Assembly: GCF_000248055.1 (NCBI RefSeq)
Contig: NZ_BAFC01000111.1
Coordinates: 1-47,581, forward strand
From: Gordonia sputi NBRC 100414
GTDB taxonomy: Bacteria > Actinomycetota > Actinomycetes > Mycobacteriales > Mycobacteriaceae
DNA length: 47,581 nucleotides
Direction of reading: 5' to 3'
The first letter of the stretch is position 1, and every line of letters starts with the position of its first letter. Below are positions 33,917-41,156 of this stretch, piece by piece. Position numbers and translations under genes: made by a program. The notes under the pieces were generated by a model. It was not told the origin of the DNA, ran no database searches, and was given only the letters and a program-made list of their open reading frames with translations.

Positions 33917-35497
33917 TCATACGGGCGCGAGAGCCCCGGCGCAGTCGGCGCGTAAAGCGCTGAAGGCCAACAGGATCGACGCATACATCTCGGGATCTGT
34001 CGGGTCGAAGCCGAGCACCTCGCGCACACGGTCGAGGCGCTGGTAAAGACTCTGGCGTCCGATGTGCAATGCCTGCGCCGAGCGAGTCGCGCTGCAGCCG
34101 TTGCGCAGGTGTACTTCGAGTGTGCGCGCGAGGTGTGTCGACGACGCCCTGTCGTGGCGGACGAGCGGATCGATGAGGTCGATCAGTTCGTCGCGCGCCG
34201 CGGCAGACATGGTGCCGGCCGCAGCGTCGACGGCGAGCGATCGAGCGGTGAACACGCGTCCGGCAACACCTTTGGTCTGCACGGATTCGACTGCGCTGCC
34301 GAGTCTTTCGGCACAGGTGCGCAGCGAGTCTCCGATCGACAGTGACAGTCCTGGCCCGGGCCCGGCGTCGGCGGTCGCACACGGTTGACCGACGACCACG
34401 GTCACGCGGCTGGCGTGTGCGCCGATGTCGGTGAAGGCCGTGCGGACACAGTCGACGGCGTCGTGGTCACCGGTAGGTGTCGGCATCACGACGAGCCCGT
34501 ACACGGTGGCGACGACGGTTTCGAAGACAACACCGCCGAGCGTCGCCGCGGCACGAGTGAGTGCACTCTCTGCCATGCGCGAATCGGGCGATTCGACGAC
34601 GACCGGCACGATCTGAGTCGACTGCGCCACCGGAGCTCCCGAGCCCGACAGGCGAGCGAACAGGTCGGCCCGTCGAATCGGGCGTGACGCCAACAATTCC
34701 TCGATGAGTCGCGACGCCACTGCGGAGCGTCCGATGCCTGCACGTACGAGTGCCGACGTGAGTGGACCTGCCGCACAGTCGAGGAGCATTGCGGCGCGAT
34801 CGCCGGAGTGCTGCGTGGCACCAGGGCCCGCGATCAGCCGTGCGATCTCGCGTCCGCGCGCGATGATCGGTGCCGACGCGACTTGACCGTCGACGGCCCG
34901 CCACGCCGATCGATCGTCGTCGACGCCGTGCGCGGCGATCAGCGCACCCCCCGAACCCACCAACACGATCGGGCAGTGCACGGCGTCGGAGACGTGTTCG
35001 AGCATCTTGGCGACGCCACCTCCGGCGGCCATGTCGTCGTGAAGAGTGGTGTCGAGCTCGCCCCGTAACCGCAGGTCGGCGAGTTCGGCAGACACGATCG
35101 CCGTGTTCGCGGTACGGCACATCGTGATGAACGGCACCACCCGACGCAGCTCGATGATCGGCAGCCGCCGCGCAGATCCCTCTCGGATGATCTCGTCGGG
35201 AACGCTGTCGAAGCTGCGTCCGATCTCGAAGGCGAGCGCCACCACACCGCGCTCGGCCAGCTCTCGGATGTAGTGGCGGCGTGTGCCTGCGTCGAGTCCC
35301 GCCAACCCGAGTCCGGTCGTCAACAACAGTTCACCGCCCGAGAGCAGGGGCCCTATCTCATAGATCTCGCTTGAATGCACCCAGATCACGGGGCGTTCGA
35401 GGTGATCGTGTGCGGTGAGTACGTGCGGATCGGCGTCGGCGAGGTAGTCGTCGATGATCTGTCGCAGGGTGAGCGTCGACCCCGGGGATTCGTGCAT
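33917..35497 (-). CDS. PucR family transcriptional regulator
   Basis: The 526-residue protein has the PucR layout. The N-terminal PucR ligand domain (about 8-130) reads TLTLRQIIDDYLADADPHVL, then VIWVHSSEIYEIGPLLSGGE and LLTTGLGL. A middle GGDEF-like region precedes the C-terminal HTH_30 domain (about 440-515), with STHLARTLEVHLRNGCSATR, ALHIGRQSLYQRLDRVREVL. PucR-type regulators sense purine or pyrimidine catabolites and control uptake and degradation genes. ATG 35497 lies inside a 7-bp-arm inverted repeat (35491-35515), suggesting autoregulation. It is divergent from the deaminase-oxygenase operon and convergent with the permease. Confidence 0.92.
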   Translation of the reverse strand: MHESPGSTLTLRQIIDDYLADADPHVLTAHDHLERPVIWVHSSEIYEIGPLLSGGELLLTTGLGLAGLDAGTRRHYIRELAERGVVALAFEIGRSFDSVPDEIIREGSARRLPIIELRRVVPFITMCRTANTAIVSAELADLRLRGELDTTLHDDMAAGGGVAKMLEHVSDAVHCPIVLVGSGGALIAAHGVDDDRSAWRAVDGQVASAPIIARGREIARLIAGPGATQHSGDRAAMLLDCAAGPLTSALVRAGIGRSAVASRLIEELLASRPIRRADLFARLSGSGAPVAQSTQIVPVVVESPDSRMAESALTRAAATLGGVVFETVVATVYGLVVMPTPTGDHDAVDCVRTAFTDIGAHASRVTVVVGQPCATADAGPGPGLSLSIGDSLRTCAERLGSAVESVQTKGVAGRVFTARSLAVDAAAGTMSAAARDELIDLIDPLVRHDRASSTHLARTLEVHLRNGCSATRSAQALHIGRQSLYQRLDRVREVLGFDPTDPEMYASILLAFSALRADCAGALAPV

Positions 35498-35515
35498 AGA
35501 CAGACGATATGCACG
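35491..35515. promoter_or_regulatory. Inverted repeat overlapping the pucR-like start (putative operator)
   Basis: CGTGCAT (35491-35497) and ATGCACG (35509-35515) form perfect arms around 11 bases. The left arm contains the regulator's start codon. A second perfect pair, GTCGC/GCGAC around TGT, follows at 35521-35533. Both lie in the shared region of the divergent pucR-like and deaminase genes. Binding by the PucR protein is inferred. Confidence 0.5.
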
Positions 35516-35583
35516 TTGCGGTCGCTGTGCGACGCGACGGACTGTCGGTTGAACACGACGGCGTAGCCACGCACAGTCGAATC

Positions 35584-36105
35584 ATGCTCTCGCGACATGG
35601 GACGACGTCCACGTTCGACGCCGTGGCTGCGCTCGACACCGCCTACCGACAAGCACAACTCGGACTCTCCGAGGGTGGCATCCCGATCGGTGCTGCCCTG
35701 TTCAGCTCCGACGGCACACTCCTCGGTGAGGGACGCAATCGTCGCGTGCAACACGACGACCCATCGGTGCACGGCGAGACCGATGCCTTCCGCGTCGCGG
35801 GCAGGCAGCGCGACTATTCGTCGACCATCATGGTGACCACGCTGGCACCCTGCTGGTACTGCAGCGGTCTCATCAGGCAGTTCGGCATCGGGGCGGTGGT
35901 GGTCGGGGAGAACCGCACCTTCGACGGCGGGCAGGAGTGGCTGCGCGAGCTCGGCGTCGACGTGACGATTCTCGACGACGAGCGGTGCGTCGCGATGATG
36001 ACCGATTTCATCGCCGGGAATCCCGCGCTCTGGAATGAGGACATCGGGGTCGTCGATGCCGGCGTGAACGCGGCGCGCTCCGACAAAATGGGGAGTCTGC
36101 GGTGA
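35584..36105 (+). CDS. Nucleobase deaminase, cytosine-deaminase-like (CDA fold)
   Basis: The 173-residue protein belongs to the zinc-dependent deaminase superfamily. The H-x-E motif is VHGETDAF (His63, Glu65) and the P-C-x-x-C motif APCWYCSG (Cys90, Cys93); GGIPIGAALFSSDG and VGENRTFDGGQEWLRELGV are typical of the yeast-type FCY1 cytosine deaminase group rather than of tRNA or guanine deaminases. The reaction would be cytosine to uracil, or that of a related base. ATG 35584 gives a length close to FCY1 (158); the frame is open to 35509. Its stop overlaps the oxygenase start (GTGA). Confidence 0.85.
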   Translation: MLSRHGTTSTFDAVAALDTAYRQAQLGLSEGGIPIGAALFSSDGTLLGEGRNRRVQHDDPSVHGETDAFRVAGRQRDYSSTIMVTTLAPCWYCSGLIRQFGIGAVVVGENRTFDGGQEWLRELGVDVTILDDERCVAMMTDFIAGNPALWNEDIGVVDAGVNAARSDKMGSLR

Positions 36106-37082
36106 GCGGCGAGATGTCGAGTCCGATCCTGACCGTCGATCTCGCGCAGTGGCGTGCCGGTGGCGAGGGCGCCGACGCCGTGTGCGCCGCGGTCGACGAG
36201 TCGCTACAGAAGGCGGGATTCCTGCTGGTCACGGGTCACGGTATCGATCCGGAGCTGCCCGCCGCGCTGCGTGCCACCGCCCGCGAGTTCTTCGCCATGT
36301 CGCCGGAGGTGAAGGGGCAGTACGCCGTCGGAGTCGGTGGTCGGGGCTGGATCGGCCCGGGCCTGGAGGCCAATGGCTACTCCGAGGGCACCGAAACACC
36401 TCCCGACCTGAAGGAGACCTACAACTCGGGCGCCCAGACACGAGTCGGCATCCCCGAGGTGGACGACTACTGGTTCGCTCCGGACGTCTGGCCCGCGGAG
36501 GCGCCACGGTTACGTGAACTGTTCACCGCGTGGACCGCGGCGTGCAAGAAGCTCTCCGACGATCTGCTCGCCCTGATGGCGGCATCGCTGGGACTGTCCG
36601 GCAGCGAGAATCCTTTTCGCGACCTCGCGGGCTCAGCCACCTGGACGTCGAACATCAATCACTATCCGCCCATGACCGATGTCGGCGAGCCCGAGCCCGG
36701 GCAGTACCGCATCGGCCCGCACACCGACTTCGGCACCGTGACCATCCTCGACCGCGAGCCGGGCGCGGGTGGGTTGCAGGTCTACAGCGAGGAGGGTGGC
36801 TGGGCGGATGCGCCGTACGATTCGTCGGCGTTGACGGTCAACATCGGCGACCTGCTCGAGTACTGGTCGGGCGGCCGATGGCCCGCTGGCAGGCACCGTG
36901 TGCTGCCTCCGCAGCCCGACGCGCCCGAGGAGGACCTGGTCTCTCTGATCTTCTTCTACGAGCTCAACCACGACGCCGTGGTGACTCCGCTCGAGCCGCC
37001 GGTCGGCAAGGTGGCCGGTCGCCCGCCCGTCACCAGCGGTGAATTCATCAGGGAGCGGCTCGACGCGATCACCGTCGGCTAG
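36102..37082 (+). CDS. IPNS-like Fe(II)/2-oxoglutarate-type oxygenase
   Basis: The 326-residue protein has the DIOX_N domain (about 8-125, GFLLVTGHGIDPELP) and the double-stranded beta-helix core. The iron ligands are His207 and Asp209 (GPHTDFGTVTIL) and His265 (AGRHRVLPP). The usual R-x-S motif for 2-oxoglutarate, expected about 14-16 residues later, reads LVS (279-281), so cosubstrate binding may differ. Length and fold are those of thymine-7-hydroxylase, xanthine dioxygenase and plant-type oxygenases. It is translationally coupled to the deaminase (GTGA overlap), next to a nucleobase permease, which suggests oxidation of a nucleobase. That is inference; no substrate motif can be read. Confidence 0.88.
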   Translation: MSGEMSSPILTVDLAQWRAGGEGADAVCAAVDESLQKAGFLLVTGHGIDPELPAALRATAREFFAMSPEVKGQYAVGVGGRGWIGPGLEANGYSEGTETPPDLKETYNSGAQTRVGIPEVDDYWFAPDVWPAEAPRLRELFTAWTAACKKLSDDLLALMAASLGLSGSENPFRDLAGSATWTSNINHYPPMTDVGEPEPGQYRIGPHTDFGTVTILDREPGAGGLQVYSEEGGWADAPYDSSALTVNIGDLLEYWSGGRWPAGRHRVLPPQPDAPEEDLVSLIFFYELNHDAVVTPLEPPVGKVAGRPPVTSGEFIRERLDAITVG

Positions 37083-37097
37083 CGGCCGCCGGGTCTC

Positions 37098-37204
37098 GTC
37101 GACTGTGCGCTCTATCCGGTCGACTGGGCGCTCTATCCGGTCGACTGTGCGCTGAAAGCGGGTGAGTGGGCGTCGAATTCGGTCGAGAGTGCGCTGCTGG
37201 GTCG
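37098..37204 (+). repeat. 21-base tandem repeats, about 5 units
   Basis: The region after the oxygenase repeats GTCGACTGTGCGCT followed by CTATCCG, in 21-base steps beginning at 37098, 37119 and 37140. Two more degenerate units start at 37161 and 37182. It fills the 142-base gap before the PHP gene and encodes no obvious peptide. Confidence 0.85.
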
Positions 37205-37212
37205 GGCGAGGC

Positions 37213-37218
37213 TACTGT
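37213..37218 (+). promoter_or_regulatory. -10 box for leaderless PHP gene
   Basis: TACTGT ends 6 bases before ATG 37225. The tandem repeats lie directly upstream. Confidence 0.5.
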
Positions 37219-37224
37219 CGGGGA

Positions 37225-38295
37225 ATGCGCCCACTGATCCCACTCGCCGCGCCGGTGGATCCCGCGCAGGCGCTGACGAGGATCGCGTGGTTGCTCGAGC
37301 GCGACAGGCAGAGCAGCTACCGCGTCGAGGCGTTCCGGCGTGCGGCCGCGACGGTCGTCGACGTCGGCGATGACGAGATTCGACGACGCTCCGCGGCGGG
37401 TTCGCTGACCGCGTTGTCGGGCATCGGCAAGACCACCGCAGCCGTGATCGACGACGCCGTCTCCGGGATACTTCCCGACTACCTCGGCGGGTTGCAGGCC
37501 CGGGCCGATCCCTTGACTGACACTGCAGCCGAGTCAGGCGGCCTGCTCTACGAGGCGCTGCGCGGCGACCTCCACGCACACACCAGGTGGAGCGACGGCG
37601 GCGCCTCCATCGACGAAATGGCAGCGGCGGCAGGCGCTCTCGGACAGCAATGGCTCGCGATCACCGATCACTCGCCCCGGCTGACCGTCGCCAACGGACT
37701 CTCGGCCGAGCGTCTCGATGCTCAGATCGGCGTCATCGAGCAGATCAACGCGCGCGGCGACGTCGACCTCACCGTGTTGACCGGAATCGAGGTCGACATC
37801 CTCGACGACGGGGCGCTCGATCAATCCGCGGAGATGCTCGAGCGCGTCGACGTCGTCACGGCGTCGGTGCACTCGAAGCTGAGGATGGACGCGGCTCCGA
37901 TGACCCGACGGATGGTAGCCGCGGTCGAGCATCCGCGCGTCCGTGTGCTCGGGCATTGCACGGGCCGGCTCATCACCGGCGGACGAGGTACGCGACCACA
38001 GTCGACATTCGATGCGCACCAAGTGTTTTCGACGTGCCGCGACACCAACACCGCAGTCGAGATCAACTCCCGACCCGAACGCGTCGACCCTCCCGACGAT
38101 CTGCTCACCCTCGCACGCGACCTCGGCTGCCTGTTCGCCATCGACTCCGATGCACATGCGCCCGGCCAACTGGAATTCAAAGCACTCGGCGCCCAGCGCG
38201 CTGAGAAATTCGGCATCGACGCCGACCGCATCGTGACGACGTGGCCACTGGACCGCCTGCTCGCGTGGTTGGCCGACGCCGACGTCGTTGCATGA
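37225..38295 (+). CDS. PHP-domain phosphoesterase with N-terminal helix-hairpin-helix (PolX C-terminal-like)
   Basis: The 356-residue protein starts with a helix-hairpin-helix-like domain (about 10-90: WLLERDRQSSYRVEAFRRAA, LTALSGIGKTTAAVI), as in the DNA polymerase X HhH region. The PHP domain (about 112-340) has the metal ligands His117 and His119 (RGDLHAHTRWSDGG), Asp148-His149 (AITDHS), Glu189 (TGIEVDIL), His in SVHSK and GHCTGR, and Asp-His in DSDAHAP. This is the arrangement of histidinol-phosphatase or PolX-type PHP proteins lacking the polymerase. A role in DNA repair is likely but not proven. Confidence 0.88.
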   Translation: MRPLIPLAAPVDPAQALTRIAWLLERDRQSSYRVEAFRRAAATVVDVGDDEIRRRSAAGSLTALSGIGKTTAAVIDDAVSGILPDYLGGLQARADPLTDTAAESGGLLYEALRGDLHAHTRWSDGGASIDEMAAAAGALGQQWLAITDHSPRLTVANGLSAERLDAQIGVIEQINARGDVDLTVLTGIEVDILDDGALDQSAEMLERVDVVTASVHSKLRMDAAPMTRRMVAAVEHPRVRVLGHCTGRLITGGRGTRPQSTFDAHQVFSTCRDTNTAVEINSRPERVDPPDDLLTLARDLGCLFAIDSDAHAPGQLEFKALGAQRAEKFGIDADRIVTTWPLDRLLAWLADADVVA

Positions 38296-38364
38296 CCGCA
38301 CCATTCGCAATAACCAACCAGCTGTATCGACCAACCATCCGTATCACCAACACAGGAGCGACCG

Positions 38365-38817
38365 TTGAACCCACCGATCATGTCCAAATCCGACGCCGCC
38401 GAACTCATCGTCGCAGCGCGACTGCGTGCCGGTTTGACGTGGGCCGAGATCGCCGAGCGCATCGAGGCACCGCTCGTGTGGACCGTTGCCGCGCTACTCG
38501 GCAAGCATCCCGTACCTGCGGAGAAGGCCGAAATCGTCTGCGAGATACTCGGTCTCGGTGAAGGCGTCGCAGAGAGTCTTCGCCTGCAGCCCGCTCGGAC
38601 ACGCGACGACGAACTGACGTCCGACCCGACGATCTACCGCTTCTACGAGGCGCTCGCGGTGTACGGCCCCGCGCTGAAAGAACTGATCCACGAGGAGTTC
38701 GGCGACGGCATCATGAGCGCCATCAACTTCAAGGTCGACATCGCGCGAAGGCCCGACCCCGACGGCGACCGCGTGGTGGTCACCTTCGACGGAAAGTTCC
38801 TCGATTACCGCTGGTGA
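38365..38817 (+). CDS. cynS: Cyanate hydratase (cyanase)
   Basis: The 150-residue enzyme converts cyanate and bicarbonate to ammonia and carbon dioxide as a decamer. The catalytic residues Arg92, Glu95 and Ser118 (E. coli 96, 99 and 122) lie in DPTIYRFYEAL and FGDGIMSAINFK. The N-terminal helical domain (SKSDAAELIVAARLRAGLTW) is the HTH-like oligomerisation part. TTG 38365 is preferred because AGGAG lies exactly six bases upstream; ATG 38380 is the alternative. No carbonic anhydrase or cyanate transporter is adjacent. Confidence 0.95.
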   Translation: MNPPIMSKSDAAELIVAARLRAGLTWAEIAERIEAPLVWTVAALLGKHPVPAEKAEIVCEILGLGEGVAESLRLQPARTRDDELTSDPTIYRFYEALAVYGPALKELIHEEFGDGIMSAINFKVDIARRPDPDGDRVVVTFDGKFLDYRW

Positions 38818-38909
38818 ACGCGATCCTGTGGCGCCGCACATATCCGTCGCGCCCACATCACCGGTAGCATTCCGTCGGATTTGTCCGACAAACGAAGGCA
38901 GGGCTGGCG

Positions 38910-39581
38910 ATGGGTGCGGCGCGTGAAGGAATCGTCGGCGGTGCGCGGCGGCAGGCGGCACGCGGGGTGGGACTCGTGTCGAGCTATCTGAGGCCGTACT
39001 CGTCGGCACACGGCGTCGCCGATTGCGACGACGAATACCGCAGCGGCGAGTGGGACTACCTCGCCAACGAGCAGGAAGCTCCGCGCTTCCACGTCGTCGC
39101 CGGGTACTGTCTGCGCACGTCACCCCGACCCCGCGTGCTCGAACTCGGCTGCGGCGAGGGGCTGTTGGCGCAGCGGCTCTCGCCCGCGCACTACACGGAG
39201 TTTCTCGGAGTCGACGCCGCGCAGGATGCCGTCGAGAAGGCTCGGGCACGCGGGCTCGACCGCGCCGCGTTCGTGCAAGCCGACGCCAGCACGTTCAGTC
39301 CCGACGACGTCGATCCGACGGCCTCGCAGAAGCGGTTCGACGCGATCGTGTTCTCCGAGATGCTCTACTATCTCCCGGATCCGCTGGCGACGGTTCGCCG
39401 CCTGCAGAAGGGGTGGCTGGAGCCGACCGGTGAGATCGTGGTCTCGCATTACAAGTCGATCGACCTTCCCCAGGCCCGCCAGGTCTGGAAGCTGCTCCAC
39501 TCCGCCTTCGATGTGCGGCTGCGCTCCACGCTGACCACGGGCGATCTCACGTGGACGATCGAGGCGCTCGCGCCGCGGTGA
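38910..39581 (+). CDS. SAM-dependent methyltransferase
   Basis: The 223-residue class I methyltransferase has motif I VLELGCGEGLLAQRL (about 75-89), FLGVDAAQDAVEKARARG (motif II region), FVQADAST (motif III) and FDAIVFSEMLYYLPDPLATV (motif IV). It resembles SAM enzymes of the NodS type, which act on small molecules. The N-terminus (about 1-45) is basic and Tyr-rich. ATG 38910 lacks a strong ribosome site. The stop codon TGA is the first part of the first copy of the repeat array that follows. Substrate unknown. Confidence 0.85.
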   Translation: MGAAREGIVGGARRQAARGVGLVSSYLRPYSSAHGVADCDDEYRSGEWDYLANEQEAPRFHVVAGYCLRTSPRPRVLELGCGEGLLAQRLSPAHYTEFLGVDAAQDAVEKARARGLDRAAFVQADASTFSPDDVDPTASQKRFDAIVFSEMLYYLPDPLATVRRLQKGWLEPTGEIVVSHYKSIDLPQARQVWKLLHSAFDVRLRSTLTTGDLTWTIEALAPR

Positions 39582-39890
39582 TCTCGACAAGCTCGATCAG
39601 CGGGGTGGGGCTCGGTCGGCGGTGATCTCGACAAGCTCGATCAGCGGGTTGGGCTCGATCAGCGGCGGGTGGCTCGATCAGCGGTGGGGCGCGATCGGCG
39701 AGTGGGGTCAGCGCGATCGGCGGGTGATCTCGACAAGCTCGATCAGCGGTGGGGTCAGCTCGATCGGCGGGTGGGGCTCGATCGGCGGTGATCTCGACAA
39801 GCTCGATCAGCGACGGGGTCAGCTCGGTCGGCGGTGATCTCGACAGGCTCGATCAGCGGGGGTAGCTCGATCAGCGGCGGTTGTGGCGCA
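39579..39890. repeat. Array of TCTCGACAAGCTCGATCA-type repeats
   Basis: Five copies of a 22-base unit with core TCTCGACAAGCTCGATCA start at 39579, 39623, 39725, 39789 and 39835 (the last has CAGG for CAAG). Between them are many shorter copies of GCTCGATCAGCGG and of GATCGGCGG. The spacing is irregular. The first copy contains the stop codon of the methyltransferase gene. TCGA arms around CAAGC could form small hairpins. The stretch up to 39957 has no other gene apart from the ribosome site of the next one. Confidence 0.9.
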
Positions 39891-39957
39891 CAACCGGCAT
39901 CGTCGCCACACTGGAGGGCAGCCCGGTGTTCGCCGGGTGCTCGCAGGGAGGTAGACG

Positions 39958-40416
39958 ATGGCAGGCAACAATCCGTTCGGCATCGATCCGGAGGACTTCG
40001 ATCGGTTCGCACGCGAGGCCGGCGACGGCCTGCGCGACATGGTGGGCAAGTTCCTCGGTTCACCTTCGTCGGGAGTCGCGTGGTCGACTGTCTTCGAGCA
40101 GCCCGCGCGCCGTGCGGCACCAGAACCGGAGACGACAGGAAAGTCCGGCTCGGGCGTCTGGGCGGTCTTCGTCACCGACGCCGACGGCGGTGCACGCGTC
40201 GAGCAGGTCTTCGCGAACGAACTCGACGCCCTACGGGCAAACCAACACAACACCGATCCCACCCGTCGGGTTCGATTCCTGCCCTACGGCATCGCGGTGA
40301 GCGCACTCGACATCGCTGTCCCGCCCACGGACACAGGCCCCACGCCGTCGAGCGACGGTCCTGCATCCGACGGCGGTCCTGCCTCTGACGAGCCGACGCC
40401 CGGTTCCACGTCCTGA
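39958..40416 (+). CDS. Hypothetical actinobacterial protein
   Basis: The 152-residue protein has no domain I can name. The N-terminal half (NPFGIDPEDFDRFAREAG, LRDMVGKFLG) is helical. The middle (GVWAVFVTDADGGARVEQVF, NELDALRANQHNT, RRVRFLPYGIAVSAL) looks like a small alpha/beta domain, common in Gordonia-like genomes near unknown genes. The C-terminal 33 residues are a low-complexity Pro/Ser/Asp tail. ATG 39958 follows GGGAGGTAGACG. Its last 133 bases overlap the 3' end of the ABC ATPase on the other strand. Confidence 0.75.
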   Translation: MAGNNPFGIDPEDFDRFAREAGDGLRDMVGKFLGSPSSGVAWSTVFEQPARRAAPEPETTGKSGSGVWAVFVTDADGGARVEQVFANELDALRANQHNTDPTRRVRFLPYGIAVSALDIAVPPTDTGPTPSSDGPASDGGPASDEPTPGSTS

Positions 40417-41156
40417 TCGCCGGTCACGCTGCGTAGGCGTCCGTCGACCATCTCGTAGACGGCGTCCATCCGGTCGAGGTGTGTCGGGTCGTGAGTGACC
40501 AGAACGCACGCCGCGCCGTGTGTCCGCGTCATCGCGACGAGGAGTTCGATGATCGCGGCACCGCGTGCCGAGTCGAGCGCTGAAGTCGGCTCATCGACGA
40601 GCAGCAGCGACGGCGTGTTCATGAGTGCGCGCGCGATGTTGACGCGCTGACGTTGGCCGCCGGAGAGCTGCGCGGGAAACTTGTGCGACTGATCGGCCAA
40701 CCCGACCTGGTCGAGCAATAGTCGGGCGCGCTCACGCACCTCGCGGCGTCGGCTCGGTCCCGACCACCATCGCTGGCCGAGATGAGCGGTGACCTCCAAC
40801 TGTTCGATCGCGGTCAGCGACGCGATGAGATTGGATTGCTGGAACACAAAGCCCAGGTGTTCGCGACGAGCCCGCGCGGCCTCGCCACGGGAGAGACCAT
40901 TGAGTTCGACGGTGTCTCCCGACCGGGTCGCAACCGAAACGCGCCCCGAATCCGGTCGGATCAGACGGCCCGCTACGGCGAGCAGGCTCGACTTCCCAGA
41001 ACCCGACGGTCCGGTGATCGCCACGATCTCGCCCGGCGCTACCGCGAGGCTGACATCCTCGAGCGCTCGCACACGCCCGGTGCCGTCGGGAAAGGTCAGC
41101 GTCACTGCCGACATATCAAGGGCAGGAACAGAATTCGTTGAGACAATCGTGCTCAT
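40284..41156 (-). CDS. ABC transporter ATP-binding protein (MacB/LolD type)
   Basis: The 290-residue ATPase has Walker A GPSGSGKSS (about 49-57), Q-loop FVFQQSNL, signature LSGGQRQRVNIARAL, Walker B LLLVDEPTSALD and the H-loop THDPTHLD. The LolD/MacB-type pattern fits the FtsX-like permease that follows. The last 50 residues are a low-complexity Pro/Ser/Gly tail whose DNA overlaps the hypothetical gene antisense. ATG 41156 overlaps the permease stop codon. Confidence 0.93.
   Translation of the reverse strand: MSTIVSTNSVPALDMSAVTLTFPDGTGRVRALEDVSLAVAPGEIVAITGPSGSGKSSLLAVAGRLIRPDSGRVSVATRSGDTVELNGLSRGEAARARREHLGFVFQQSNLIASLTAIEQLEVTAHLGQRWWSGPSRRREVRERARLLLDQVGLADQSHKFPAQLSGGQRQRVNIARALMNTPSLLLVDEPTSALDSARGAAIIELLVAMTRTHGAACVLVTHDPTHLDRMDAVYEMVDGRLRSVTGDQDVEPGVGSSEAGPPSDAGPSLDGVGPVSVGGTAMSSALTAMP

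Noticed and set aside
38874..38889. GTCGGA/TCCGAC hairpin as cynS terminator
   Set aside because: The stem is only 6 bp with no T-tract and lies close to the next gene; it may be chance.
39579..39890. CRISPR-like look of the repeat array
   Set aside because: Units are short and unevenly spaced, spacers are themselves built of repeat fragments, and no cas genes are near.
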